Shown here piece by piece: positions 1 through 7,595 of a DNA stretch of 21,969 nucleotides. The notes under the pieces are model-generated. The model was not told where the DNA came from. It worked only from the letters and a program-made list of their open reading frames with translations, and ran no database searches. The stretch lies in contig JAEZHK010000002.1 in NCBI GenBank assembly GCA_023416655.1, positions 1-21,969 of the forward strand, written 5' to 3'. Position 1 is the stretch's first letter; every line of letters begins with the position of its first letter. The position numbers and the translations under genes were made by a program. Source of the DNA: Bacillota bacterium (GTDB lineage Bacteria > Bacillota > Clostridia > Christensenellales > Aristaeellaceae).

Positions 1-104
1 TGATGAAGGACGGCAGGGTGGCGGGCGTGCTCGACGCCTGGACGGCCACGGAGAAGAGCGTCATGAGCCTGGCGGCGGGTTCGGACAGCGGAACGGAGGA
101 ATGA
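1..104 (+). CDS. Sugar-type ABC transporter ATPase, C-terminal end only (partial)
   Basis: The window opens inside a reading frame that ends with TGA at 102-104. The visible residues (MKDGRVAGVLDAWTATEK, then SVMSLAAG) match the usual end of RbsA/MglA-type ATPases, where a 'mkdGrivg' strand is followed by a helix ending 'vm.la.G'. All nucleotide-binding motifs lie outside the window. The next gene starts within a few bases of this stop and encodes an RbsC-like permease, which supports the assignment. The substrate cannot be told from this tail. Confidence 0.7.
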   Translation, partial: MKDGRVAGVLDAWTATEKSVMSLAAGSDSGTEE

Positions 105-106
105 GC

Positions 107-1126
107 GTGAACCTGAAGACCTCTGCCAGTGGGATGGGTACTGTAAACCCTTCCGGCGGGCGTATGACCTTGGGGGCCTTTGCGAGGCGGATGACCGGCG
201 CCCGGGAGATGATGCTCCTCGGCGTGGTGGCGCTGATGTTCGTGGTGATGTGCTTCGCGTCGCCCTACTTCCTCTCGGGCGGGAACCTGCTGGCGGTGCT
301 TTTAAGCCTTTCCATGGAAGCCATCATGGTGGTGGGCATGGTCAGCCTCATGGTCAGCGGCGGGTTTGACATGTCGGTCGGCTCTATCGTGGCGCTCTCG
401 GGCGGCATCGCGGCACTCCTGATGAAATCCGGGCTTCCGGTGTGGCTGGGCGCCATCGGCGGCTTTGTCGTCGGCGCATTGGTGGGCATGTTCAACGGCT
501 TTGCGATTGCGAAGCTGGGCATTACGCCCTTTGTCACCACCCTCGCCTCCCAGAGCATGTGCCGGGGGTTGGTGCTGGTGTTTTTGAACGGCAAGAACAT
601 CTCCGGCCTTCCCGACAGCTTCACCTGGATCGGCCAGGCCAAGCTTGGCCCGGTGCAGATGCCGGTCATCTACATGCTGATCCTGATGGTCATCGGGGAC
701 TTCCTTTTGCGCCGCAGCCGCTTCTTCCGCCAGAACTACTACATCGGCGGCAACTTCAAGGCGGCGAAGCTCTCCGGCATCCACGCCGAAAAGATGCAGA
801 TCGTCAACTACGTGATCATGGGCCTGCTCGCGGCGTTCGCGGGCATCATCCTGACGGCGCGGCTGGGATCGGCCTCGACCACTGCGGGCATCGGCCTTGA
901 GCTGAAGGTGATCACCGCGGTCATCATCGGCGGCGCGTCGATGAGCGGCGGCGAGGGCACCGTGGTGGGCGCGTTCCTGGGCTGCATTTTGATGGCGCTG
1001 ATCTCAAACGCCATGACGCTGCTGGACGTCAGCGTCTACTGGCAGACGTTCGTCACCGGCTTTACGCTGATGGCGGCGGTGCTGATCGATCGGGCCGGGA
1101 AGATCAGGCAGGAAAAAGCCAAGTGA
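107..1126 (+). CDS. RbsC-like ABC transporter permease
   Basis: Membrane subunit of a ribose/xylose/galactose-type importer (BPD_transp_2 family); it forms the translocation path with the ATPase ending just upstream. About 339 residues, normal for the family, with some eight to ten hydrophobic segments after a ~30-residue cytoplasmic N-terminus. Family signatures are visible: 'GGFDMSVGSIVALSGGIAA' near the N-terminal third, and 'ELKVITAVIIGGASMSGGEG' followed by 'GAFLGCIL' near the C-terminus. An ATG at 101 overlaps the upstream stop but lies only one base from the GGAGG at 95-99. The in-frame GTG at 107 has proper spacing and is preferred. Substrate unknown; no binding protein is seen on this side of the operon. 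Confidence 0.9.
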   Translation: MNLKTSASGMGTVNPSGGRMTLGAFARRMTGAREMMLLGVVALMFVVMCFASPYFLSGGNLLAVLLSLSMEAIMVVGMVSLMVSGGFDMSVGSIVALSGGIAALLMKSGLPVWLGAIGGFVVGALVGMFNGFAIAKLGITPFVTTLASQSMCRGLVLVFLNGKNISGLPDSFTWIGQAKLGPVQMPVIYMLILMVIGDFLLRRSRFFRQNYYIGGNFKAAKLSGIHAEKMQIVNYVIMGLLAAFAGIILTARLGSASTTAGIGLELKVITAVIIGGASMSGGEGTVVGAFLGCILMALISNAMTLLDVSVYWQTFVTGFTLMAAVLIDRAGKIRQEKAK

Positions 1127-1157
1127 GCGGGGAACTCTTATATGGGAGGGGTTGCGC

Positions 1158-2339
1158 ATGACAAGTTATGAGCGCGTGTTGACGGCGCTAAGGCACAAGG
1201 AGCCGGACAGGGTTCCCTTCGACCTGGGCGCGTGCGTATTGACCGGCATGAACGTCGGTGCCTACCGTGCGCTGATCAAATTCCTGGGCCTCAAGGAGCG
1301 GGAGATCCGAATTCAGGACATCACCCAGCAACTGGCGCGGGTGGACGACGATGTGATCGAGCTGCTGAAGGTGGACGTGCGCGGCGTGGACCCGAACCCC
1401 GTCGCCGTCGCGCCGCTTCGTTCTGAGCCGCATTTGTCCCCGGACGGCCGCTATACCTTGATGAACGACGAACTGGGCATTGGCTGGCGCAAGCCGGTTC
1501 AGGGCGGCCACTACTTCGACATGGTCAGCCATCCGCTCGCGGAGGCGGAGACGATTGAGGACCTCGACGCATTCGTCATGCCCGCGGGGGACCATCCCTC
1601 CCGCTTCACGGGCATGAAGGAGCGCGCCGACTTCTACGTGAATCAGGAGAAGCGCGCCTACATCCTGGGCCGCCACAACGCGGGCATCTGGGAGCTGGCG
1701 CTCTGGACCAGCGGATTTGAGAAATTCTTCTGCGACATGATCGCCGAGAAGGAATTCAGCCACGCGCTGATGCGCAAGATCACCGACTACAAGCTCGCCT
1801 ACTGGGAAAAGGCGCTGGACGCGGTCGGGAAGAACGTGCTCGTCGTCTCCGAGGCGGACGACCTGGCCACCCAGAACAGCCAGTTGGTGTCGCCGGAGCT
1901 GTACCGCGAGATGGTCTCCCCCTACCACAAGGAGCTGTTTAGCTTCATCCGCGACCGCGCGCGCAAAAATGGCGCGGACGAGATCTATCTCTTCTACCAC
2001 ACCTGCGGCAGCATGCTGCCCTTCGCGGACATCCTGTACGAGGAGGGCGTCAACATCCTGAATCCCGTGCAGGTCAGCGCAAAGGACATGGACAGCGCGC
2101 GGCTGAAAAAGGAGCTGGGCAGCCGCTTCACCTTCTGGGGCGGCGGCGTGGACACCCAGTACGTGCTGCCGCGCGGCACGGCGGCCGAGGTCAAGGACGA
2201 GGTCCGGCGACGCATCGACGATCTGGCGCCCGGCGGCGGCTTTGTGTTCTCCACCGTGCACAACGTGCAGAGCGACGTGCCGCCCGGGAACTACATGGCG
2301 ATGTGGGAGGCGCTCCAGGAGTACGGCGTTTATCGCTAG
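1158..2339 (+). CDS. Uroporphyrinogen decarboxylase (URO-D) superfamily protein, possible methyltransferase
   Basis: About 393 residues. The opening 'MTSYERVLTALRHKEPDRVP' and the closing 'GGGFVFSTVHNVQSDVPPGN' are characteristic of the URO-D/MtaA/CmuA superfamily. H281-T-C283-G fits the His-x-Cys zinc-ligand motif of the corrinoid-dependent methyltransferase branch, not the heme-pathway decarboxylase. The third Cys ligand expected in MtaA-like enzymes is not obvious near 'WGGGVDTQYVLPRGTA'. ATG at 1158 follows GGGAGGGG (1144-1151) with good spacing; a TTG at 1152 is too close to it. The gene lies 31 bases after the permease gene and is probably cotranscribed. No corrinoid protein or other heme gene is nearby, so substrate and cofactor are unknown. 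Superfamily membership is certain; the methyltransferase role is inference. Confidence 0.85.
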   Translation: MTSYERVLTALRHKEPDRVPFDLGACVLTGMNVGAYRALIKFLGLKEREIRIQDITQQLARVDDDVIELLKVDVRGVDPNPVAVAPLRSEPHLSPDGRYTLMNDELGIGWRKPVQGGHYFDMVSHPLAEAETIEDLDAFVMPAGDHPSRFTGMKERADFYVNQEKRAYILGRHNAGIWELALWTSGFEKFFCDMIAEKEFSHALMRKITDYKLAYWEKALDAVGKNVLVVSEADDLATQNSQLVSPELYREMVSPYHKELFSFIRDRARKNGADEIYLFYHTCGSMLPFADILYEEGVNILNPVQVSAKDMDSARLKKELGSRFTFWGGGVDTQYVLPRGTAAEVKDEVRRRIDDLAPGGGFVFSTVHNVQSDVPPGNYMAMWEALQEYGVYR

Positions 2340-2411
2340 GGTTTTCGACATCACGCCCTTGGCAGCAGCGGGAACTTTGGTTCATGTCGTTGCCCTAATA
2401 AGGAGGCGCGC

Positions 2412-2861
2412 ATGGGACAGGGCGATCTGTCCGAAATGATCGGCGAATTCCTGACGCAGGCGAGCCAGCTCGCGGACATCGAGGGTGCGCAAGGGACCGC
2501 GCGCCTTCTGGCCTCGATGCAGCGGCTGGTAAGGTACATGGGGAGCCGCGCGGAATGGGTGCCGCTGCCGGAGGAATGGGCGGTCCTGAAGGATCTGATC
2601 GAGATCCGAAAGGGCCGCTTTGGCAACCGCATCCATCTGGGGCCCGCGCCCCGGGCGGCGCTTTTCGTGCCGCGCATGGCGCTGGTCGGCGCGGCGGAGG
2701 CGCTGTGCGCGCCGGACGAGCTGCTTCGTGACCCGCTCTGTGAGTTTGAGATCGAAGCGAAAATCCTTCACGACGTCGCGACGGGCTATGCCCTTCTCGT
2801 GGCCGTGCGAAAGACCGGCGCGGGTGGGCAGGAAGAGACCGAGCGCCGGTGGCCGCTGTAA
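2412..2861 (+). CDS. Small YesM/LytS-like pseudo-histidine kinase (no His, no N-box)
   Basis: 149 residues, no signal peptide or membrane segment, strong GGAGG at 2401-2405. Residues ~12-62 line up with the dimerisation/phosphoacceptor region of the YesM kinase at 4289-5761: 'LVRYMGSRAEWVPLPEEW' against 'ILRYSMNARSQFAPLSEEL', and 'IEIRKGRFGNR' against 'VAIQKARFGDR'. Where the kinase has Pro-His-Phe-Leu (H293), this protein has Gly-Glu-Phe-Leu (E12). Where the kinase has the ATP-binding 'ENAIQHG', it has 'AEALCAP'. A final strand 'YALLVAVRKTGAG' resembles 'ELMVSVKDNGAG' with the catalytic DNG reduced to KTG. It therefore looks unable to autophosphorylate or bind ATP normally. It may modulate a kinase or regulator by dimerisation; that role is inference. 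Likely cotranscribed with the URO-D gene 72 bases upstream. Confidence 0.75.
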   Translation: MGQGDLSEMIGEFLTQASQLADIEGAQGTARLLASMQRLVRYMGSRAEWVPLPEEWAVLKDLIEIRKGRFGNRIHLGPAPRAALFVPRMALVGAAEALCAPDELLRDPLCEFEIEAKILHDVATGYALLVAVRKTGAGGQEETERRWPL

Positions 2862-2863
2862 AA

Positions 2864-3033
2864 GCGCCCAAAACCCGCCGGGCGGCTTTTGTGCGCGAAG
2901 GAAGAGGCTCTGCGGGAGCCATGAAATTCTGCGGAATTTCCGGGCGGCTCCCTGACTTGTGGAATTGTTTCCTCCACCAGTGTACGCACTGGTTACGGAA
3001 ACCGATTCCCGGCGCGCAGGTCGCCGGGAACGA
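2864..3033 (+). repeat. Multi-hairpin intergenic repeat, copy A (candidate structured RNA)
   Basis: This fills the gap between the pseudo-kinase stop and the response-regulator gene. It forms a series of stems: P0 2864-2873/2887-2896 (GCGCCCAAAA with TTTTGTGCGC); P1 outer GGGAGCC 2914-2920 with GGCTCCC 2946-2952, and inner 2923-2929/2934-2940; P2 CCAGTG 2977-2982 with CACTGG 2987-2992; P3 TTCCCGGCG 3006-3014 with CGCCGGGAA 3022-3030. A second copy at 19474-19639 has the same order, the same linkers (TGACTT, ATTGTTTC, CCACCAGTG, a CAGGT loop) and different but still paired P0 and P1 stems. No reading frame is conserved. Strand is given as + because both copies lie in this orientation, downstream of + genes. 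Confidence 0.75.
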
Positions 3034-3100
3034 TTAGTAGGTACGAAGGGGTTTGGCGGCGTTAAGAGCGCGCGCCGTTGCTTGGGCGAAAGGAGAAGAA

Positions 3101-4204
3101 ATGCCGACAGTCATGCTGGTGGACGACGAGGAGCTGTCCCGCTTCGCGCTGAGGACGCTTCTGTCGCGCAACTTTGCCGATATGACGGTCGTCGCCGAGG
3201 CCGAAACGGGCGAGGAGGCCGTCGAAAAGTACGCGCGATACCGCCCGGACGGCGTACTCATGGACATCCGCATCCCCGGCATCAACGGCCTCGAGGCCTC
3301 GCGCCGCATCCTGTCGGAATACCCGAAGGCGTCAATCCTGATCTGCTCGGCCTACGACTCCTTCTCGCTGGTGTCGGAGGCGCTGGACATCGGCGTCAAG
3401 GGCTATCTTTTGAAGCCGGTCAAGCGCGAGGAGGCGGTCGCGAAGATCTCCCGGCTCTTCCACGCGCGGGTGTCCGCCACCGAGGCCTTCGCCGACCAGC
3501 AGGTGCTGGCGCTTCTGACCGCAAACGCGCTGAGCGGGGAGACCCGCGCCCAGATCACCCGCTACTACGGCCCTCTGGCCGAAGGCGTCCTGATGGCCGC
3601 AGGCTGCTCCGGCGCATCGGAGGAGCAGCTGGGGCGGCTGGGGTATCTGCTCAAAAAGCGCGCGCCCAGCCTGGGTTACGTATTCACCGGCGCGCTGGAG
3701 GGGCTGTTTGCCGCGCTCGTCTCGCCCGCGGACGACCTCTCCGCCTGGGAAAAGCGCCTGGGCGACGCGCTGGGCGAGGCGGGGTTCGCGGGCACGCCCC
3801 GGCAGGCCGCGTCCGTTACGGGCGGCGCGTGGGCGGGTGCTTGGAGCGCCATGGCGCGCGCGCTGATGGCCGCGGGTACCGACGACAAGGGGCTGAACCT
3901 GCTGGGCAACATCGACCGGCTGATCCGGGACGACCAGCTCGCCACCCTCTCCTTGGAGAGCCTGGCGGCTGAACTGGGCGTATCGCCCCAGCACCTTTCG
4001 GTCAGCTTCAAGGAGCGCGTCGGCGTCAACTTCATCGAATACATCACCCGGCGGCGCATGCGCCTGGCGCGGCGGCTTTTAACCGAGACCGGCGCGACCT
4101 CCCTCGAGGTCGCCCGGCGCTGCGGCTACGCCGACCCCACGTACTTTCGAAAGCTCTTCGCCAAGTACTACGGGGTCTCCCCGCAGGAGTATAGAGCGCG
4201 ATAG
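3101..4204 (+). CDS. Response regulator, receiver domain plus AraC-type HTH (YesN-like)
   Basis: 367 residues. The receiver domain (~1-120) has the acidic pair D8-D9, phosphoacceptor D55 in 'GVLMDIRIPG' and the conserved Lys in 'KGYLLKPVKREE'. A less conserved linker (~125-265) is typical of YesN-type regulators. The last ~100 residues are a two-helix-turn-helix AraC DNA-binding domain, with 'LAAELGVSPQHLSVSFKE' as the first HTH and 'VARRCGYADPTYFRKLFAKY' as the second. ATG at 3101 follows AGGAG (3091-3095); an upstream in-frame start at 3053 has no such site. The kinase gene begins 84 bases after its stop and is the expected partner. Likely targets are the neighbouring transport genes, as is usual for YesMN pairs; this is inference. 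Confidence 0.92.
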   Translation: MPTVMLVDDEELSRFALRTLLSRNFADMTVVAEAETGEEAVEKYARYRPDGVLMDIRIPGINGLEASRRILSEYPKASILICSAYDSFSLVSEALDIGVKGYLLKPVKREEAVAKISRLFHARVSATEAFADQQVLALLTANALSGETRAQITRYYGPLAEGVLMAAGCSGASEEQLGRLGYLLKKRAPSLGYVFTGALEGLFAALVSPADDLSAWEKRLGDALGEAGFAGTPRQAASVTGGAWAGAWSAMARALMAAGTDDKGLNLLGNIDRLIRDDQLATLSLESLAAELGVSPQHLSVSFKERVGVNFIEYITRRRMRLARRLLTETGATSLEVARRCGYADPTYFRKLFAKYYGVSPQEYRAR

Positions 4205-4288
4205 GCGGCCTTGCCCAAAACATATACTTTCATGCCCGCGCCCCTTTTCACCAAAGGCAGCGCGGACTGCTTCATAGAGGAGGACTCC

Positions 4289-5761
4289 ATGCCCAGACGC
4301 CGCATGCCCATCCTGACGGTGCTCCTGATCTGCTTCCTCGCGATCGTCGCGGTGATGACGGTCAGCGGGTTCCTCTCCCAGCAGGCCTACCAGACTTTCT
4401 ACGTGGACTTTGCCGACGAGTATTCGCTTTTGATCCGCCTGATCGAGGTCAAGGACGACGTGGGCAAGATGTACCTGGCCGCCTGGGGGCTTCGCAACGG
4501 CCGGATGGACGCGCGCGAGTCGTTCGAGGCCGACTATCTGGCCGCCTACACTCGCGCGCGCGGGTCGGTCGGGCTGCTCCGCGAGCGCCTGGACGGAGAA
4601 CTGGGCTACGCGATGGACGACATCGGCAACATGATCACGACCTTCGACGAGAACTACCATGAGCTGCTCGACAACATCGAAACCGACTACACGCTGTACC
4701 TGACCATCTACGAGCGGTATTTAAGGCGGCTGCAGGGCTACATCGAGGACGAGATCCGCACCGCCAGCGAGAAGCTGACCGTCAAGGCCAAGGGAACCTA
4801 TGACCTGTTCTTCGAGCGGCTGGGCACGATTCAGCGGCGGGGCAGCCTCCTGTTGATCCTGTCGGCGGCGGCGTGCCTTTTGGGCGCGTTCTGGGTGACG
4901 CGCGGCGTGTCCCGGCCGATCAAGACGCTGGTGGCGCGCATGCGCCGCTTTGCCGAGAGCGGGGAGGACGCGCCCAACGCCGGGGGCCGCATCATGCTCC
5001 GCGAGGTGGGCGAGCTGGTGGACAGCTACGACGTGCTGGTGGCCGAGACGGTGGAAAAGCGGGAGGTCGAGCGGGAGCTGAGCCGCCAGCAACTGGACAA
5101 CCTGGAGACGAAGAATCTTCTCAAAAGCGCGGAACTGGACATGCTGCGCATGCAGATGAACCCGCATTTCCTGTTTAACACCTTGAATTCCATCGGCGCG
5201 CTGGCCGAGATGGAGAGCGCGCCCCGCGCGGGTGAGATGGTGTCTCGGCTGGCCGCGATCCTGCGCTACTCGATGAACGCGCGCTCGCAGTTCGCACCGC
5301 TTTCGGAGGAACTCAGCGTCGCCGGGGACTATGTGGCGATCCAGAAGGCGCGCTTCGGCGACCGGCTCAGCTACGAAAGCCATGTGGAGGAGGGCGCGCT
5401 GCTTCGGCCCATCCCCTGCATGACCGTCCAGCCGCTGATCGAGAACGCCATCCAGCACGGCTTCCCCATGCCCAAGGCGGGCGACCGGATCGAGGTCATG
5501 GCCTGGGTCGAGCAAAGCGAACTCATGGTGTCGGTGAAGGACAACGGCGCGGGCATGAGCCCGGAGCGCCTCGCCGAAGTGCTGTCCGGTGCGCCGCTTG
5601 AGGCGGGCGCGAGCCGGGGCATCGGGCTTGAAAACGTGCTGCACCGGATGCGCCTGATGTACGGGGAGGGGCATGTGACGGTAAACAGCCATCCCGGGCT
5701 GGGCACCACGGTCACGCTGCGCGTGCCCGAGTCGGGCAATGGCCGCCCTTCCTCTCTCTGA
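4289..5761 (+). CDS. Membrane sensor histidine kinase (YesM-like)
   Basis: 490 residues. Membrane segment 1 (~8-26, 'ILTVLLICFLAIVAVMTVSG'), a ~160-residue helical extracytoplasmic sensor region, membrane segment 2 (~186-206), then a HAMP-like linker and coiled coil. The His_kinase region carries H293 in 'MQMNPHFLFNTLNSIG', followed by an HATPase_c domain with N-box 'IENAIQHG' (N386), G1 'DNGAGM' and G2 'GIGLENVLHRM'. All catalytic motifs are intact. The start at 4289 is fixed by GAGGAGG at 4277-4283; an upstream TTG at 4211 lacks a ribosome site. It pairs with the AraC-type regulator just upstream. Such kinases usually report extracellular carbohydrates, sometimes through a binding protein. 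The ligand here is unknown. Confidence 0.93.
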   Translation: MPRRRMPILTVLLICFLAIVAVMTVSGFLSQQAYQTFYVDFADEYSLLIRLIEVKDDVGKMYLAAWGLRNGRMDARESFEADYLAAYTRARGSVGLLRERLDGELGYAMDDIGNMITTFDENYHELLDNIETDYTLYLTIYERYLRRLQGYIEDEIRTASEKLTVKAKGTYDLFFERLGTIQRRGSLLLILSAAACLLGAFWVTRGVSRPIKTLVARMRRFAESGEDAPNAGGRIMLREVGELVDSYDVLVAETVEKREVERELSRQQLDNLETKNLLKSAELDMLRMQMNPHFLFNTLNSIGALAEMESAPRAGEMVSRLAAILRYSMNARSQFAPLSEELSVAGDYVAIQKARFGDRLSYESHVEEGALLRPIPCMTVQPLIENAIQHGFPMPKAGDRIEVMAWVEQSELMVSVKDNGAGMSPERLAEVLSGAPLEAGASRGIGLENVLHRMRLMYGEGHVTVNSHPGLGTTVTLRVPESGNGRPSSL

Positions 5762-5827
5762 ATCGCATTAACATCGGGCGACCCGCCCAATTGACTAAGC
5801 GGGTACGGCCGGATTTTTCGACGGTTT

Positions 5828-5867
5828 GCGGGCAGCCACGCCTTTGCGGCAGGCTGCCCGCCCCTTT
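5828..5867 (+). terminator. Intrinsic terminator after the two-component pair
   Basis: A perfect 10-bp stem, GCGGGCAGCC (5828-5837) with GGCTGCCCGC (5852-5861), has a 14-base loop that can pair further (CGC/GCG). It is followed by CCCTTTT. It lies 67 bases after the kinase stop and separates the two-component genes from the transporter gene at 5966. Confidence 0.75.
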
Positions 5868-5965
5868 TCCCCCTCACACAGAAATGCGCAGCGGAATAGC
5901 GTGCTATGGAATGCTGGCCGCAGCCGCAGGAAAGCCCGCAAGTCGGATTTCGAGGGGGGAAAGCA

Positions 5966-7366
5966 ATGTCGGATGGAACGATTACATTGGGCGTGATGCA
6001 CTACGTCTACCTGGTCATGACCCTGATCATTATCGTGATTCTGCTGATGAAGAAGGAGATCGTGCTGCCCTGCATTCTGGGCATCTTCCTGATGGGCCTC
6101 GCCGCGTCCGGGAGCGTGGTGAACGCCGTCCAGGTGCTGTACAACTCGTTTGTCAGCGCGGGAACCGAATTTCTGACCATCATCGTGGTCATCGGCATCG
6201 TGGTGGCGATGTCCAAGGGCCTCACTAGCATCGGCGCGGACGAACTGATGGTAAGGCCCTTGAAAAAGGTCATCAAGGACCAGCGGATCGCCTTCTTCGC
6301 GGTGGGCGCGGTCATGCTGCTGGTCTCCTGGTTCGTGTGGCCGTCCCCGGCGGTGGCGCTGGTGGGCGCGCTGCTGTTGCCCATCGCGATCAAGGCGGGT
6401 CTGCCCAACATCTGGTGCGCCGTGGCGATGAACATCTTCGGCCACGGCGTTGGCCTCTCGGGCGACTTCGTGATCCAGGGCGCGCCGGGCATCACCGCCA
6501 GGGCCGCCGGGCTTGACACCATGAGCGTCATCGTGGCCAGCATTCCGCTGTGGGCGACGATGTCCTTTGTCACCATCCTGGTCAGCTGGCTTCTGTTCGT
6601 CCGGGAACAAAAGGCGCTGGCCGCGGCGGAAAGCGCGGTCCCCGAGGACATTGGGGTGGAAGCCGCGCCGGGTGCGGAGGAGCGTCAATATACCCCGTTC
6701 GCCAGGGTGATGGCCGTCCTGACGCCCAGCCTGTTCGCCGCGGACGTCGTCGCGATGCTGGCGCTGGGGCTCAAGGGCGGCGACGCCACGGCGCTTGTCG
6801 GCGGCACGGCTATTTTGATTTTGAGCCTGGTGACCGTTTTCCGCGGCGACTTCTTCCGGTCGCTGGAAACCATCGCCGAAAACATCAAGGAAGGCTTCCA
6901 GTTCGCCATCAAGATCTTCGCGCCCGTCATCGTGATCGCCGGATTCTTCTTCATGGGCAGCGGCGACGTGGCCGCGAAGGTGCTGGGGGAGGGCGCGCCC
7001 AGCATTCTGAACGACTTTGGGCTGTACCTCTCCCAGAAGGTGCAGCTGGGCGGCGGCCTGGTGGCGGTCGTCCAATCGCTGGTGGGCGTCGTGACGGGGC
7101 TGGATGGCTCAGGCTTCTCGGGGCTACCCCTTCTGGGCTCGCTGGCGCAGACCTTCTCCACCGCCACCGGCGCGAACGCGGCCACGCTGGCGGCGCTGGG
7201 ACAGATCACCACCATCTGGGTCGACGGCGGAACGATCATCCCCTGGGCGGTCATCCCGGTCGCGGCCATCTGCAACGTAAAACCGGGCGACCTGGCCCGC
7301 AAGAACCTGATCCCGGTGGCCGCGGGGCTGGTGGCAATGCTGATCGTCGCCGTGTTTCTCGTGTAG
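5966..7366 (+). CDS. Polytopic membrane transporter of unknown substrate
   Basis: 466 residues with about 11-12 hydrophobic segments, starting at ATG 5966 after GAGGGGGGA (5952-5960). Two glycine-rich stretches in broken membrane segments, 'NIFGHGVGLSGDFVIQGAPG' in the first half and 'VGVVTGLDGSGFSGLPLLG' in the second, suggest the two-fold pseudo-symmetric architecture of ion-transporter-type secondary carriers (CitMHS, DASS, GntP and relatives). I cannot assign a subfamily. A hydrophilic loop near residues 205-240 ('EQKALAAAESAVPEDIG') separates the halves. It appears to be a single-gene unit between the terminator at 5828-5867 and the convergent hairpin at 7514-7544. Membrane transport is well supported; the substrate is not. 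Confidence 0.7.
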   Translation: MSDGTITLGVMHYVYLVMTLIIIVILLMKKEIVLPCILGIFLMGLAASGSVVNAVQVLYNSFVSAGTEFLTIIVVIGIVVAMSKGLTSIGADELMVRPLKKVIKDQRIAFFAVGAVMLLVSWFVWPSPAVALVGALLLPIAIKAGLPNIWCAVAMNIFGHGVGLSGDFVIQGAPGITARAAGLDTMSVIVASIPLWATMSFVTILVSWLLFVREQKALAAAESAVPEDIGVEAAPGAEERQYTPFARVMAVLTPSLFAADVVAMLALGLKGGDATALVGGTAILILSLVTVFRGDFFRSLETIAENIKEGFQFAIKIFAPVIVIAGFFFMGSGDVAAKVLGEGAPSILNDFGLYLSQKVQLGGGLVAVVQSLVGVVTGLDGSGFSGLPLLGSLAQTFSTATGANAATLAALGQITTIWVDGGTIIPWAVIPVAAICNVKPGDLARKNLIPVAAGLVAMLIVAVFLV

Positions 7367-7462
7367 CGGCCTGATGCCGCCCGTTTCGTGGAACCTGTCG
7401 GGGCCGAGATCGTCCGCGATACCCTCGCGCCCTTTGAGATCAAAACCTACAAGCTGTGGTGA
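7367..7462 (+). pseudogene. Remnant: C-terminal tail resembling a GH38 alpha-mannosidase
   Basis: Directly after the transporter stop (TAG 7364-7366), the same frame continues open without a start codon for about 31 residues. It ends 'VRDTLAPFEIKTYKLW' before TGA at 7460-7462. The 'PFEIKT' ending is typical of the last beta-strand of GH38 alpha-mannosidases. With no start and no ribosome site it cannot be an independent gene. The simplest reading is that a mannosidase gene once stood here and all but its last codons were lost in a deletion or replacement. The match is short, so confidence is moderate. Confidence 0.45.
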
Positions 7463-7513
7463 AAATAGCGGCTGAACGCGGCGATGGGCCTGGGGGCGAA
7501 GCCTGGCGTGAAA

Positions 7514-7544
7514 GGGCGGCCTCGCCATTCCGGCGAAGCCGCCC
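7514..7544. terminator. Hairpin between convergent genes
   Basis: A 13-bp stem with one mismatch, GGGCGGCCTCGCC (7514-7526) with GGCGAAGCCGCCC (7532-7544), and a 5-base loop. It sits between the + strand transporter and the - strand GGDEF/HD-GYP gene (stop at 7596). The minus-strand side continues into TTTC, a weak U-tract, so it may terminate the minus-strand transcript or act from both sides. Confidence 0.55.
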
Positions 7545-7595
7545 CGTGCTCTTAACCCAATCCAATGGAAGCTCTCCGGATCGCCCCGGCTCCCG

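Noticed and set aside
1188..2354. Long minus-strand open frame opposite the URO-D gene
   Set aside because: High GC makes long antisense frames common. Its translation is His/Arg/Val-rich low-complexity sequence with no family signature, and the + strand gene is clearly real.
2959..3972. 337-codon + strand frame overlapping the response regulator and repeat copy A
   Set aside because: Arg/Gly-rich frame-shifted shadow of the response-regulator gene; it begins inside the non-coding repeat.
4211..4288. N-terminal extension of the YesM-like kinase from a TTG at 4211
   Set aside because: No ribosome site at that TTG. The ATG at 4289 has GAGGAGG at ideal spacing and begins directly before the first membrane segment.
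5795..7075. 426-codon minus-strand open frame opposite the transporter gene
   Set aside because: His/Asp/Arg/Gln-rich low-complexity translation, typical of antisense frames to membrane proteins. It also runs through the terminator at 5828-5867.
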